The notes: generated from the sequence alone by a model not told the origin. Shown: positions 10,201 to 20,700, counted from the first letter of the stretch. The stretch: DNA of 64,000 bases from Symbiodinium natans (GCA_905221605.1 CAJNDS010002815.1:97501-161500), one strand, 5' to 3'. Translations and numbers: made by a program.

Positions 10201-10441
10201 CTGAAAACACCGCTCAAAATGTGAACAAATACTTAAAAAATTGACTGTTGTCGAGCTGCAGCTGGTGGTTTAGGGTTTAGGGTTGAGGGTTTAGGGTTTA
10301 GGGCTTAGGGTTTAGGGTTGAGGGTTTGGGGTTTAGGGGTTAGGGCTACCAAGGTTCAGTGAGGCGGACGACCGGAGCCGCCATCGAGGCCGGCTTCATC
10401 TCGCGATGATGAGGGCCTTGCAGAAGCTGACGGCCCAGTGA
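1123..10441 (+). CDS. Spliced gene: peptidase S51-like protein, probably inactive
   Basis: Sixteen exons join in one frame to 470 codons plus stop TGA (10439-10441). Every junction keeps phase, and summed exon length is a multiple of three. No initiator ATG is seen, so the 5' end is incomplete or upstream. From about residue 131 the protein follows peptidase family S51 (dipeptidase E/cyanophycinase): a first strand VLLASSNLDTP, a segment GADVLVAPSGNADLL matching the family's GGN-containing strand, a nucleophile-elbow-like VGQGAGA, and LQLTSCAIRPSW where active members have a PHF/PHY-type histidine motif. The elbow Ser is Gly (about residue 349) and the His position is Ser (about 391), so peptidase activity is unlikely. 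Residues 1-130 are unassigned. The donors are seven GT, five GA and three GC. Most introns contain TTTAGGG or CCCTAAA arrays. The exon map is firm; the family call is from motif recall and fairly confident. Confidence 0.7.
1237..1320. repeat. TTTAGGG array
   Basis: Canonical then degenerate TTTAGGG units start about 18 bases after the inferred donor at 1219. Confidence 0.9.
1516..1666. repeat. 150-bp dispersed repeat, copy 1
   Basis: An AT-rich segment starting CTAGTATTTTC and ending TTGATTGCAAGCT recurs at 3554-3703 with scattered substitutions. It sits in the inferred first intron. No terminal repeats or open frame identify the class of element. Confidence 0.85.
3554..3703. repeat. 150-bp dispersed repeat, copy 2
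   Basis: Diverged second copy of the segment at 1516-1666, in the same orientation. The best conserved part is GACCTATCATCACTGTACTC and its surroundings. Confidence 0.85.
3967..4100 (+). CDS. Exon 2 of the S51-like gene
   Basis: Acceptor CCAG (3963-3966); phase 0 start. The peptide runs VYEKVTGETVVLAANGEA and then includes CDQGCCGMTGKTHLTDDN. A GC donor (CACAG|GCATGC) gives phase 2, which restores the frame at 4206. The Cys-rich part belongs to the unassigned N-terminal region. Confidence 0.65.
4206..4286 (+). CDS. Exon 3 of the S51-like gene
   Basis: Acceptor CAG at 4203-4205. The peptide is basic (AAKNLKPYPKK) and then SGLQILELQ. A GA donor (CCA|GAACCG) in phase 2 fits the acceptor TCAG|GATGGT of the next exon. 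A GT at 4297 is the alternative donor but breaks phase. Confidence 0.6.
4297..4375. repeat. TTTAGGG array with terminal CCCTAAA inside a short intron
   Basis: The intron 4287-4408 is only 122 bases and is almost entirely TTTAGGG units. Two CCCTAAA units near its 3' end could pair with them in RNA. Confidence 0.8.
4409..4488 (+). CDS. Exon 4 of the S51-like gene
   Basis: Acceptor TTCAG at 4404-4408. The peptide is MVEAYEAAYRSYAPSLSF followed by GKQPADSA. A GC donor at 4489 (GCTT|GCAAGG) gives phase 1, completed by the exon at 5221. The open frame runs on to a TAA at 4507, so the donor position is an inference from phase. Confidence 0.6.
4507..4790. repeat. Degenerate CCCTAAA/CCCGAAA array
   Basis: About 280 bases of CCCTAAA units mixed with CCCGAAA and CCTAAA variants, within the inferred intron after exon 4. 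Confidence 0.85.
5084..5192. repeat. CCCCAAA array
   Basis: A run of the variant CCCCAAA turns into CCCTAAA just before the acceptor at 5218-5220. Confidence 0.85.
5221..5267 (+). CDS. Exon 5 of the S51-like gene (first S51 strand)
   Basis: Acceptor GGCAG. With the carried base it reads PVLLASSNLDTPPAK. This matches the opening strand of S51 peptidases, where a hydrophobic strand is followed by S-x-L/T-T-P. A GA donor at 5268 (AAG|GAGTGA) keeps phase 0. Confidence 0.6.
5576..5605 (+). CDS. Exon 6 of the S51-like gene (30-nt micro-exon)
   Basis: Acceptor GCAG and donor CCG|GTACCA frame ten codons, VFLKSAPCNP, in phase 0 at both ends. A skip would not change frame, so transcript support would be useful. 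Confidence 0.5.
5753..5827 (+). CDS. Exon 7 of the S51-like gene
   Basis: Acceptor GGAAG|GAG and donor GCG|GTTAGA frame 25 codons, including KLKNLIQGLPSTENAADQ, phase 0 at both ends. Confidence 0.65.
6476..6541 (+). CDS. Exon 8 of the S51-like gene
   Basis: Acceptor AATAG|GTG and donor CAG|GTCCTA frame 22 codons, VLSLDDGALLSREFWDAA and onward. CCCTAAA or CCCCAAA arrays lie on both sides. Confidence 0.7.
6544..6838. repeat. CCCTAAA array with embedded CCGCCTAAA block
   Basis: About 295 bases. The central part (about 6632-6715) has units of a nine-base variant CCGCCTAAA, and canonical heptamers flank it on both sides. Confidence 0.95.
7053..7133 (+). CDS. Exon 9 of the S51-like gene
   Basis: The peptide is FAEPSNVNHVLSAPKTP then LATVLAATE. 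A GA donor (GAG|GACCTT) joins in phase to the acceptor AAG|GACCTC of the next exon. The start is the only acceptor in this gene followed by A rather than G, so the 5' boundary is less certain. A weak exon-like stretch at 6881-6920 may intervene. Confidence 0.6.
7438..7556. repeat. CCCTAGAA/CCCTAAA array
   Basis: Begins with CCCTAGAA variants and ends in canonical CCCTAAA, close to the acceptor at 7569. Confidence 0.9.
7570..7717 (+). CDS. Exon 10 of the S51-like gene
   Basis: The peptide is DLKGLRSGGVTNADAAFHDL followed by GVLEVLHLSAFDQCA. A GT donor (CACAAG|GTACCT) in phase 1 joins exactly to the next exon. The intron between (7718-7822, 105 bases) has no telomere-type repeat, so not every intron carries it. 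Confidence 0.75.
7823..8001 (+). CDS. Exon 11 of the S51-like gene (GGN-like strand)
   Basis: The peptide includes LEKQLAGADVLVAPSGNADL and FAPSLGKKIAQRVK. The first resembles the S51 strand that ends in a Gly-Gly-Asn loop; here the loop reads SGN. A GA donor (AAG|GACAAG) continues as K-DGAAVFVG in the next exon, which aligns with the family's lead-in to the nucleophile elbow. Confidence 0.75.
8130..8237 (+). CDS. Exon 12 of the S51-like gene (altered nucleophile elbow)
   Basis: The peptide is DGAAVFVGQGAGAIFAGKSI then ALTAGPNAGILRHLLH. Active S51 enzymes have Gly-x-Ser-Ala-Gly here; this copy has Gly-Gln-Gly-Ala-Gly, so the nucleophile Ser is missing. A GA donor (CAC|GACACT) pairs with acceptor TAG|GACAAT. 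Without splicing the frame meets TAG shortly after. Confidence 0.75.
8360..8431 (+). CDS. Exon 13 of the S51-like gene (altered His motif)
   Basis: The peptide is DNMDGLQLTSCAIRPSWDKE then SWQG. S51 enzymes carry a catalytic His in a Pro-His-Phe/Tyr motif after a hydrophobic strand; here it is Pro-Ser-Trp. A GT donor at 8432 keeps phase 0. Confidence 0.7.
9159..9199 (+). CDS. Exon 14 of the S51-like gene
   Basis: The peptide is EWWDLSASILEDA. A GC donor (CCCT|GCAGCA) is the only one I found that keeps phase with the next exon (CAG|GCAAAC), and it shares GCA with the acceptor side. Confidence 0.55.
9220..9322. repeat. CCCTAAA array
   Basis: About 100 bases of near-perfect heptamers in the intron after exon 14. 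Confidence 0.9.
9360..9446 (+). CDS. Exon 15 of the S51-like gene (C-terminal S51 strands)
   Basis: The peptide is QTDIVGLEDGDVLVCQGP then CAVRGKTEVA. The pattern of a strand, a turn with acidic and Gly residues and a final strand fits the S51 C-terminus. A GT donor (GCCAG|GTCCTC) in phase 2 joins to 10354. Confidence 0.7.
9536..9708. repeat. Three tandem units of about 57 bp
   Basis: Units share TGTTCTAGGTTCC, an AAAGT(A/C)(A/G)CCAACCC core and AGGGTACCCTTATT. The first unit is the most diverged. A related GGTACCCTTTT segment is seen near 37508 and 63106. Confidence 0.8.
9720..9960. repeat. ATTGTT/ATTCTT microsatellite
   Basis: An interrupted AT-rich hexamer repeat, purest at about 9816-9915 (ATTGTT and ATTGTC units). 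Confidence 0.95.
10354..10441 (+). CDS. Exon 16 of the S51-like gene, with stop
   Basis: Phase 2 acceptor AAG|GTTCAG. The peptide includes FSEADDRSRHRGRLHLAMM then RALQKLTAQ and stops at TGA 10439-10441. A GT overlapping the stop (10438) could act as a donor, so a further exon is not excluded. Confidence 0.65.
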
Positions 10442-12952
10442 AAACCCTAAGCCGAAGCCCCCGCCCCCTGTATGAACTCTATTGCCCAAAACCCTAACGC
10501 TAAACCCCAAATCCTAAACTCGAAGCCCGAAACCCTAAACCCCAAACCCCAAACTTTAAAGCAGCGACTTCGCTCGAAGCCTGCGCGCCTGAGCCCTTGG
10601 CCTCAGTTCCTGGTCGGGGGTGTTTCGGACTCGGGTCCCTATGAGGGAGTTAGTTTAGGGTTTAGGGTTTAAAGTTTAGGGTCTAGGGTTTTAGGGTTTA
10701 GGGTTTGGGGTGTGGGGTTCAGGGTTTAGGGTTTAGGGTTTAGGGTGTAGGGTGTAGGGTTTAGGGTTTAGGGTGTAGAGTTTATGGGTTAGGGTGTGGG
10801 AGCTCCCAGTTTGTGGACCCGAGCTATTTTGTCTCAGTTTGGAGCGACTCATGGGTTTACGTGTGCTCAGGGTTTGATGTGTTTAGGGTTTAGGGTTGAG
10901 GTTTTAGGGTTTAGGGTTTAGGGTTTGGGGTTTAGGGTTTGGGGTTTAGGGTTTAGGGTTTAGGGGGTTGCGGGGTTGAGCTGTGGGCTTTAAAGGTTTT
11001 AGGGTTTACATAGGGTTTCCGTAAACCTTTGCAGCATCGCTCGTGACAACAGGGATCATGGCACGCATCAGTTAAACGACTGCTTGCTGCTTGCTTTCGC
11101 CTGCGCGCGGCCCAGCTGCCAGACTCAGAACTGCTGAGACTCGACGGCGCACGCAGCACAACGGAAGCAGGGGTTTCAAGATCCTAAACCCTAAGCCCTA
11201 AGCCCTAAACCCTAAACCCTAAACCCTAAAACCGCAAACCCGCAGGCACCAGCCCATGAAGCTGGCAGATGGGTAGAAGGTCGTCAGGACCCTAAGGTGT
11301 CGGTTGAGGGTATCCGGAGAAAAGGATTCTTTTTTTTTGGGGGACTTCTGAGGGTTTAGGGTTTAGGGTCTAGGGTTTAGGGTTTAGGGTTCAGGGATTA
11401 GGGTTTAGGGTTTGAGGTTTAGGGATTTGGGTGGTTTAGGGATTAGGGTTAGGGTTTAGGGTTCAGGGAAAAGGGCTGCCACAGCGCCCGAAGCTCTAAA
11501 GGGTCCTAAGCGGCCATGAGGCCCCGTGTCACCCAATTGCCACCCCTCCGGCCCACCTGAATCAGGGTTGAAGGTTTGGGGTTTAGGGTTTAGGGTTGGG
11601 CTGAAGGTTCAGGGTTTAGGGTGGAGGGGTTATGGGTACTCAAAATTCCTCAGTCCTCTTTTTGTTCGGGCTAGCTGTCCTGCTTATCATCCTACATCAT
11701 AAGCGCTAAGTAATCCTGATGATACCTCAATGGATAGACCCGAAACCCGAAACCCTAAATGAAGTATTTGTTTATCTCCCTACGCCTAAGCCCTACAGTA
11801 AATTCCAGAAAGTCGGAACATGGTTGAAGGATGATTAGAGCTGGGATTTCCTTTAGATTCCTTTTGGGGTATGGGGATAAGCCCTAAACCCTCAGCCCTA
11901 AAACCTAAACCCTAACCCTAAACCCTAAACCCTAAACCCTAAACCCTAAACCCTCAACCCTCAACCCCCATGCCCAGGCGCGTCGCTGGGAGGCGCGCCC
12001 GGGTATCCAGCAGCAGGGGACTGGAGCTCCAACTGTGAACTCGGAGGGTTTGGGGGTTTAGGGTTTAGGGTTTAGGGGTAGGGTTTAGGGTTTAGGGTTT
12101 AGGGTGTAGGGTTTAGGGTTTAGGGTTTCGGGTTTCGGGTTTAGGGTTTAGGGTTTAGGGTTGGGGAGCCGAAGCCCCAAAGCCTCCCCGGGGGCCTTTG
12201 AATCAAGGTGCCCTGGTCAACAGCTGCCGAGGCCCAGGTAAGATGCGTAGATGTGGTCTCTCTAGGGTTTAGGGTTTAGGGTTTAGGGTTTAGGGTTTAG
12301 GGTTTAGGGTTTAGGGCTGATGATTTAGGGCTTATCCCGTGGTTGCAACTTGCATGTGTGAGCCTCAACTTGTGCAGGGGTTGAAGGTATTCCGGGCCGT
12401 TCTCCACGGGTGGAGACGTAGGTGTAACGTTGAATCCAGGAAAGCCTGCCAGCCAGAACCTTGCATTTCCAACAGCCGCTTCGCGCGCTTCTCAGAGGAA
12501 GACAGTTAGCATCACCCAGGTGGAAACCCTAAACCCTAAACCCTAAACCCTAAACCCTAAACCTCTAGGGTGTAGAGTTCTCAGTCGGACATGCCCAATG
12601 ACCCAAGAGGCTCACAGTCTTAATCCCGAAGCTCTAAACCCTACAAACACCCTGAACCCCAAACCCTAAACCCTAAACCCTGAACCCTGCACCCAAAACC
12701 CTAAACCCTAAATCCCTAATTCCCTGAACCCCCCAAACAACCACCTAAGCCCGATACCGAAGCCGACCGTGGCAGCTTTGTGCAACTCCATCGAAATCCG
12801 CCGCATGCCTCCATGAACCGGGGCCGCACGGACGGGACGCTGCAACTCAGGGGACACCAAGAAGCCGAACCCCTCTCTGCGCCCCTCAAGAGCCCCTTGG
12901 GCCAGTTGATGTGAAGGGGTTTTGAAGGGTCGTGGGCTTGGGGCAGCCCGAA

Positions 12953-13078
12953 GCCCTAAACCCTAAACCCTAAACCCTAAACCCTAAACCCTAAACCCTA
13001 AACCCTAAACCCTAAACCCTAAACCCTAAACCCTAAACCCTAAACCCTAAACCCTAAACCCTAAACCCTAAACCCTGA
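12953..13078. repeat. CCCTAAA array
   Basis: About 17 near-perfect heptamers. Confidence 0.95.
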
Positions 13079-13131
13079 AGCGGCTGGCAGCCCTGGACCC
13101 TAAACGGCCTTAAGCCCTGCACCTCTTTCAG

Positions 13132-13189
13132 TTCTGGTGGCCTTTGGGCTTGGAGGGATGCTGGTGGCGCTGTGGGCGCCCCTTCTAAG
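13132..13189 (+). CDS. Possible membrane-segment exon
   Basis: A pyrimidine-rich acceptor (CCTCTTTCAG) precedes an open stretch reading VLVAFGLGGMLVALWAPLL when one base is carried in. This looks like a transmembrane helix. A donor AAG|GTTTAG follows. It has no confirmed partner exons. Confidence 0.3.
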
Positions 13190-13379
13190 GTTTAGGGTTT
13201 TGGGTTTACTGTGGAGTTTAGGGTTTAGGGTTTCGGGTTTAGGGTTTAGGGTTTAGGGTTTAGGTTCCCCTAGACGGCTGGTGTAAATGACAGGCTGTGA
13301 TAGGCTTCTAGCGTTTGTAGCTTGCGGTCTTGTTGTTTGAGGCCAAACCCTAAGCCCCAAGTCCTCAACCCTAGGCCCG

Positions 13380-13575
13380 GAACCCTAGACCCTATAACCC
13401 TATAACCCTATAACCCTATCCTAAACCCTAAACCCTAAACCCTAAACCCTAAACCCTAAACCCTAAACCCTAAACCCTAAACCCTAAACCCTAAACCCTA
13501 AACCCTAAACCCTAAACCCTAAACTTTAAACCATAAACCCTAAACCCTAAACCCTAAACCCTAAACCCTAAACCC
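13380..13575. repeat. CCCTATAA then CCCTAAA array
   Basis: Starts with CCCTATAA variants and continues as canonical CCCTAAA for about 140 bases. Confidence 0.95.
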
Positions 13576-14221
13576 GGAGGCTCAGTCTTTCATGAAAGGA
13601 GGACCAGAAGATGGGTCCTCAGACCGCATCTGATCTCAGGGCTTGCGAGGGTTTAGGGTTTAGGGTTTAGGGTTTCGGGTTTCGGGTTTAGGGTTTAGGA
13701 AGGCAGACCCAAAAGCCGAAGCGTGGTTTAGGGTGTAGGGTTTAGGGGTTAGGCGTTCAGGGGTTGAGGGGTTTATTAAACCTAAACCTGGAACCCCTGA
13801 ACCCTTTCTCAAGGTTCAGGGTTTAGGGGTTAGAGTTGGTGAAGTCACCCCATTCTTTGCGAAGTAGTGAGTGTTATTGGTTTTAAACTAAAGTTTTTGG
13901 TGGGGAGTGTACGCGGGGGTCTTCATACATGTTGGTGAGTGTAGATGGGGAGTGTCCGTTTGAGAATACTAGCAGCAAGAACCCTATACTGCACGTACTA
14001 TAGGAATTTCGGAAAGGGCGCGTATGGGGATGAGGCTCTCGACGTATTGCCTGGAAACTCTAAACGCTAGACCCTGCAAGCGTCCAGGAAGTGTACCTAA
14101 GGTCACATTGACCTTTTGCAAGCCCTAACCCTATACCCTAAACCCGAAATCCCAAACCCTAAACCCTAAACCCTAAACCCTAAACCCTAAACCCTAAACC
14201 CTATGCAAACCCTAAACCCTA

Positions 14222-14244
14222 AACACACACACACACACACACAG
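14222..14244. repeat. AC dinucleotide run next to a CCCTAAA array
   Basis: About ten AC units directly continue a CCCTAAA array. Confidence 0.95.
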
Positions 14245-14631
14245 GGTCAGGAGGTGCGTATCCGAAACCCCCAATCCGCAGCCCCCAAACTCTGAAACCC
14301 TAAACAGGCCGCCAGGCTTCTGCCGCGGCAGAAGACAGCATCCCTCTGGCAATCTTCCGTTGCCCTATGCCCGAATCCCTAAACTCTAAACCCTAAACCC
14401 TAAACCCTAAACCCTAAACCCTAAAACCTAAACCCTGAACCCTAATCACACTCAAGTTGGTGACCCTAAAGCCCGCTTGCAACACAACCCCCCATACTGT
14501 CTCCCCCCAAAGCCCGTCAAGCTTGAAGGTCTGAAGCCTACAGTTTGGGTTTAGGGTTTAGGGTTTAGGGTTTGGGGTTTGGGGTTTAGGGTTTAGGGTT
14601 TAGGTTTAGGGTTTAGGGCTACGAGACTCAG

Positions 14632-14737
14632 GAAACTTTGAGCCTGGCGCCGGCCCGCACGGTGACGCGGCCGCAGCTGGACACAAGTGCGAGCTCCGGT
14701 GGCGTCCTGGCCTTCTTCAAGTGGAGCCTTCCCTGCG
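14632..14737 (+). CDS. Exon candidate upstream of the ankyrin exons
   Basis: Acceptor CTCAG|GAA and donor TGCG|GTTTAG frame ETLSLAPARTVTRPQL followed by DTSASSGGVLAFFKWSLPC. TTTAGGG arrays lie on both sides. Not recognised as a domain. Confidence 0.5.
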
Positions 14738-17700
14738 GTTTAGGGTTTAGGGTTTAGGGTTTAGGGTGCAGGGTTTAGGGTTTAGGGTTTAGGGTTCAGG
14801 GTTTAGGGTTTAGGGTGCAGGGTTTAGGGTTTTTGGGTTTTAGGGTTTGGAGTTTCGGGTTTCGGGTTCAGGGCGTTTAGAGTGGAGTTTAGGTCTTCTT
14901 CATTTGGCGCCTCCGCTGCTTTTTAGGGTTGAAGGTATACGCTTTCAGGGTTTAGGGTTTAGGGTTTAGGGTTTAGGGTTTAGGGTGGAGTTTAGGTGTC
15001 TATGGCTTTTGGGGTTGACGGCTGCTTGCGGGCTTGCTGCCTTTGGTGGTGAAGAATACCGAAGTGGCAACCTCGAACGTGCTTGGGTACGAGAGAAATC
15101 CCTGAAATGCCATCGGTTTCCCTTTTGTGCTCATGGTTTAGGGTTTAGGGTTTAGGGCTCCGGGTGTGAGGTTCAGGGTGTGGGGTCCGGTTTAGACTCA
15201 GCAATCTCAGCCAGCAATGGCCCTTGTTTCATCGGAGTGCACAGGAACAACCGAGACTGTGTGGGAAGCAGCTTCCACGCAAGTGTGCTGAACAACCGGG
15301 AGAAGGAGGTCATCAGGCAACTCGATGCAGGCCTTGCCCGTTTAATATAGGGGCCTGAAGAATTGAGTTACAAGGTTTTGGGGGGTGATTATCGTATAAA
15401 TTCTAACAAAAATAACAGGACCCTGAGGGAATACCATTCGTAACTATTGCGACCCTAGATTAGCAATTCAGGGAAGAAGATCCCCCCCCTCCATAAGACT
15501 GGTTCGGTCTTGGGTTTGGGGCGGTGTAGGTTCTAGGAAACCTTATACCCGAAACCCTAAACCCTAAACCCTAAACCCTAAACCCTAAACCCTAAACCCT
15601 AAACCCTAAACCCTAAACCCTAAACAACCCAAAAAGCTCCTAACAAGCCGTTAGACCGTAGTAGGTGTGGACGTCGATGCAATCTTCCGCTATGAGACGG
15701 TCTGGCAGGGAAGGCAGCAGCAGTGCACTGGCAAGGCCCTCTCGCTGCCCTGAATGTTCAGGGTTTAGGGTTTAGGGTTTAGGGTTTAGGGTTTAGGGTG
15801 AGGCCGTTAGGGGTTTAGTCCTGGGTTAAGAGCAAACAGCCCTGTGCAAAATCGTACTGGCCCACGCCCCCGAAGCCCTCAAGCGAAATCGTGACCTCTG
15901 AGATTCCAAACCAAGTAGAACCGGCCCTTCCCTGCACGGCTGCAGGCTCGTCTGCTGTTTTCATGACCTTATGACCCCCAACCCTACTTAGGGTTTAGGG
16001 TTTAGGGTTTCGGGTTTGGGGTTTAGGGGTTAGGGTTTAGGGGTTAGAGGTTAGGGTTGTTCATGGTTGCTTACAAGCAGGGTTGCCTGAGCCCGAAGCC
16101 TTAAGCTGGAGACGGCCCTTCAGGTGAGACCGTTAAGCTTCAACCCTCACCCCTCAACCGTAATACAGGGGCCTGCATAATTAGAATAGGGGTTTGGGGG
16201 TGATTAAAATAGTACAAATATACAGGGACCCCAAGGGTATACAGTAAGTATTTATGCCGACCCCTCAACCGCACCTCCCTGAGATCCCCTCTTGCCTGGC
16301 CAGGCCATCCACCTCGCTGCCAGCCGCTGCCACCTGTCCATGGTGCAATTATTGCTTGAGAGGCAGGCTGTCGGTCAGTCCGGTTTGAGCGCGCATGTGT
16401 GTGTGTGTGTGTGTGTGTTTGGGTTTGGGTTTGGGTTTGTTTGTGCTTGTGCTTGTGTTTGTGTTTATGTTTGTGCTTGTGCTTGTGTTTGTGTGGACGT
16501 GTGGGAGAAGACCTCATTTTCCATGCTCACAGCAGGGGCAGTGAACGACGGACAGACACTACCCAACGAAGACACTTTCCGTTTGCGCGAAGCAAGGGTG
16601 GACGCACCTTTGCATATCTGAAGCACACTGATGGTTATGGACGTCTTGTGAAGCACGCCTAAACCCTAAATCTAAACGCTAATCCCTCAACCCTAAACCC
16701 TCAACCCTAAACCCAAACCCCCCTTAAAGGGTATACATATATATATATATATGTATATATATGTATATATATGTATATGTATCTCTCTCTATATATAGGG
16801 GCCCTAATTCCCTCATTCCCTGCTGATCAACAGTTGGATCAGCAGCCAGCTTGTGCTGCATCTCGTCGAGTAGGGTTGTGCAAGCATGTCATGGAGCCAA
16901 CACGACGAGGCATTTAGCTCAGACAGGGAACCACTCTTGATGCAGGTTTAGGGTTTAGGGTTTAGGGTTTAGGGTTTGCAGCATGTGGGTGACAGCGTTA
17001 CTGAGAGATGTGGAGAGCATATGAGCGAAGCACGTGTGCAAAGCAATTTAAGATTCCACTTCAACATGCAGCCCCACGACCAGCTCACTCTTGGCACTCA
17101 CATCGAAGTGCCGCGACCTGTTCATACAACACATCCTTCATGCCTCCCCACATCAAGCCTCTACTAGATTGGTGTCACCCCAGCAAAAACAGCGCACATG
17201 TGTGTAATGCATGTATTGTATGTTGTATGCACTGTTCACAATGTCTGTCATGTATGCGTATGTAAAGTATGTGAGGTACGCAATCTATCTAATGTACGCA
17301 ATCTATCTAACGTAATGTATGTAATGTAATGTATGTAATGTATGTAATGTATGTAATGTATGTAATGTACGTTTGCGCACACGTCATATGCATTTATGTG
17401 TTTATGTAAGTGCGTGTTTGCCTGTTCTATGTAGACTTTTTGACAAAACCCCTTGAAGCACGAACTCTAACTCCTAAATCTCAAGCCCTAAACCCTAAAC
17501 CCTAAACCCTAAACCCTAAACCCTAAACCCTAAACCCTAAACCCTAAACCCTAAACCCTAAACCTTAAGCCCTAAACCCTAAACCCTAAACCCTGAACCC
17601 TGAACCCTAAACCCTAAACCCTAAACCCTGTTTGCAAGCCCTGGAAGGAATGCCAGCCTGCACAGCATGGTGACGAGGGATGGCCAGGACAACTACGAGG

Positions 17701-20700
17701 ACGGCTGCAGGGATCTTGTTCACGACTTAGGGTTTAGGGTTTAGGGTTTAGGGTTTAGGGTTTAGGGTTTAGGGTTTAGGGTTTAGGGTTTAGCCCAGTT
17801 AGATGATGGTAGGCGGCTGTTGTGGGAAGAGTTGTGTGACAAGACGAATCACCAAGTATTCGCACGAGCCCTTTCTGGCTCCACTAGAGGATAAAGGTGA
17901 AACGGCAACGAGCGAGAACAAATCATACCAAACCCCGAACCCCAAACCCCAAACCGTAAACCGGTAAACCGGAAAACCCTAAACCCTGAACCCTAAACCC
18001 TGAACCCTAAAACCTGAACCCTAAGCCCCATCGAATCCCAGTAGCCCAAGCTGGACATTCCATAGCATGACCTGGGAATCCTGACTGTCAACCCAGCAAC
18101 CAAGGGGGAAAGTTTAGGGTTTAGGGTTGAGTGTTTAGGGCTTGGGGTTTAGGGTCAAGAATGTACATTGGGGAGTTCAGGGACAAGTAAAACGAGGTTC
18201 AAGTGGGTTGTTTGAATATTGTTCAGGGTCTAGGGTTTAGAGCTTTAGATGAAGGGTTGAGACCTTCAGGCGAACTGAGCCCGTTTTGTCCTTCCACATG
18301 TACTTCTTTCATCAAAACAAAGCTGCAACGTCGTCAATTTCGCGTCTCATGCCATGCAATCTTGCTGCTACCTGTGGAGAGCAGGAAGTTTGCCCAGGTG
18401 ACGCGTGCAAACATCCAAACAGGAATGTTGAGGCTGCGATGTGTGACAGGATTTCGTGTAGTTGTGGTCGAAGCCGGACAGCAGCAGTTGCACTAAGAAG
18501 AGAACATCTTGGCACGCCAGAGAGCATGCGAACCCCAGAGACAATCATAGAGCTGCTGTGTTCCTGGCGTGGCCTTCTATTTGAGTACCCGAAACCTAAA
18601 CTTACATTCCCAAGCCCTCTCCGCGCGTCAGTGGCTCTAGACATCGCGGATCCTTGTGAGGGCTGCAGCACAGCCCCCCACAGCCTTAAGCGTCCCATCA
18701 AGTTTCCCTAGGCCCCAAGGCCTTAGACTATCTTTCAGCCACAAAACCCTAAACGTGACTCACATCAGCCTTGAGAGTGACATGAATTTTGTGAACGCTG
18801 TGTGCACACAGCTTTGGGGTCGCCACATGTACGCAAGCTTCATCCCAAGCCCTAAGCCGCAACCCCTAAACCCGAAACCCTAAACCCTAAACTCTGAACC
18901 CCTCAACCCTGCCAGGCCTGAGGGGTTGAGGGGGGGTTTGGGCTTGGTGTTTGGCAGCTTCCCATGCCGACTTGAGTCGTGCAACCACGGTGGGGATTCT
19001 ACATGAGGTCCCTAAACCCTAAACCCTCAACCCTCAACCCTCAACCCTTGACCATAAACCCTCAGCCCTCAACCCTAAACCCTAAAAGCCCAGATCCTAA
19101 ACCCTAACAACCCTGAACCCTAAACCCCAAGCAGCTGTCTTTAGGGTTGAGGGTTCTCTCAGAGGGTCCGACACACCTACGCCACCCTTCTTCCCAGAGG
19201 TGATCCATGCCGCAGTCTTCAGGGAGGGGCGAGGGGGCTGCCGCGAGATGATCGACTTCCTGTGTGCCAGGCAGGGGCGTTTGAGGGGATTTTTCTGGCG
19301 CATCGAGTATCTGGGAATTTCGGTCTAGGATTTCGGGTCCAGGGAAAGTCGGGTGGAAGGTCTTGAGCAGATACAGGCTGAACTCCTACAGCACTCAGCC
19401 GAAGAAGACCCAACCCCAAGCTGCAGGAATTCCTGCAGCCTTCGGAGCTCCAGATTTTCCCTCCAAACAAACCCTGAACTTCCCTGAGCTCCAAGCCTGC
19501 GAAGCCCAGGCGCAGTCGGGTTCAGGGTTTAGGGTTTCGGGTTTCGGGTTTCGGGTTTAGGGTTTAGGGTTTAGGGTTTAGGGTTTAGGGTTTAGGGCTA
19601 CGCAATAAACCCGCAGGGGTGCAGATATCGAGTGCTTGAATGCCAACAACTGGTCGTGTCAGCACGTGGCGTTCCAGACGGGACTCTCGGCACCGAAACC
19701 TTGAACCCTAAACCTGAACCCTAAACCTTAAACCTTAGCGTAACCCGTAAGCCTTAAATCCGAAACTCGAAACCCTACACCCTAAACCCGAAACCCTAAA
19801 CCCGAAACCTTAAACCCCTAAACCCTCTCCCCTCCCCCAAAAAGAATACAACAACGACACTTGTGAGGAAACATGGAGACCATCTGGGCGGTGGAGCGCG
19901 CCCGTGCGAAGAAGCTGGGCTTGGACGAGAGCAGCGAAGATGCGGAGCAGGAAGTGGAAGGCTTCTCATTGGGGTTTAGCGTTTTAGGGTTTAGGGTTTA
20001 GGGTTTAGGGATAGCACCCAATACCTCGTTTTGGGTTTAGGATTTAGGGTTTAGGGAGAGCGCCCAATACCTCGAAACTCCTACACCCCTGAAGCCTCTA
20101 ACGCATAAGCCATTCCAAGCCCCTAAATTCCTCAGCCCCATGGAGTACCCCCAAACCCGAGATCCTGAAGTTTCCAGTTCCTGGCCCCTCTACGCCTTTA
20201 GACTCTTGAGTTGGGCGTCAAGGTGCATAGGGTTCTTTGCCAAAACAGGAAACTAACCCTAAACCCTAAACCCCAAAGCCCAAATTTTAGGGGGTTCAGG
20301 GTTCTCTTTTTCGATATGTTTGAGCATTTTCAAAAATGAATTAAAAGGACCCTTTAATTGCTTGAATGAGAGAGGGGTTTCCCTTTACTTGGCTGTGGAC
20401 GGTGGCAGGAGTGGCATCGAGGAGTGAGGGCGCAGGAGGTCATTACAACAAAAAAACGATTCAGCCGGCGAAATCAGTTGAGTTTGAAATTTGTTCGGAG
20501 ATCTAAATCAGATTCCTTCTCCCGGGTTCTCCGCGAGCCCGAATCGAACCCTTTATCCCCCGCCCGCTCCTGGACATGGCCCATAACTTGGACTTGGATG
20601 ACCACTGCTCGGGCCCAGGGGCCCAGAGTGGGTTAGGGCCTTGGTTTTTTTACGAGGGCTGCGGGTTGTGGGCTTCTTGCTTCGTTGTGCGGTTTTGGGT

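Larger units (their letters stand above)
10442..14631 (+). other. Array-rich stretch with a few exon-like islands
   Basis: TTTAGGG arrays (10650-10800, 10880-10975, 11350-11470, 12050-12165) and CCCTAAA arrays (11885-11970, 12953-13078, 13380-13575, 14120-14225) alternate with unique islands. Weak exon candidates are 12378-12530 (open after TGCAG), 12755-12905 (open, basic) and 13132-13189. The boundary between the two large genes must fall here, but I could not place a start. Confidence 0.4.
16374..17647 (+). other. Intron-like stretch with several microsatellites
   Basis: Contains a GT run passing into GGGTTT and GTGCTT units (about 16395-16495), a TATA/TATG run (16736-16800), a TGTAATGTA repeat (about 17290-17370) and a CCCTAAA array (17483-17630). 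An open stretch at 16597-16659 and another at 16979-17166 are not convincing exons. Confidence 0.5.

Noticed and set aside
16140-16662. Proteins rich in HKHKHK/THTHTH or CVCVCLCLC around 16.4 kb
   Set aside because: They read through GT and GTGCTT simple repeats. Only the in-frame ankyrin part (16304-16373) is supported.
18203-18711. Gene in the overlapping frames at 18.2-18.7 kb
   Set aside because: Three frames on two strands are open over the same bases and none joins in phase to the ankyrin exons.
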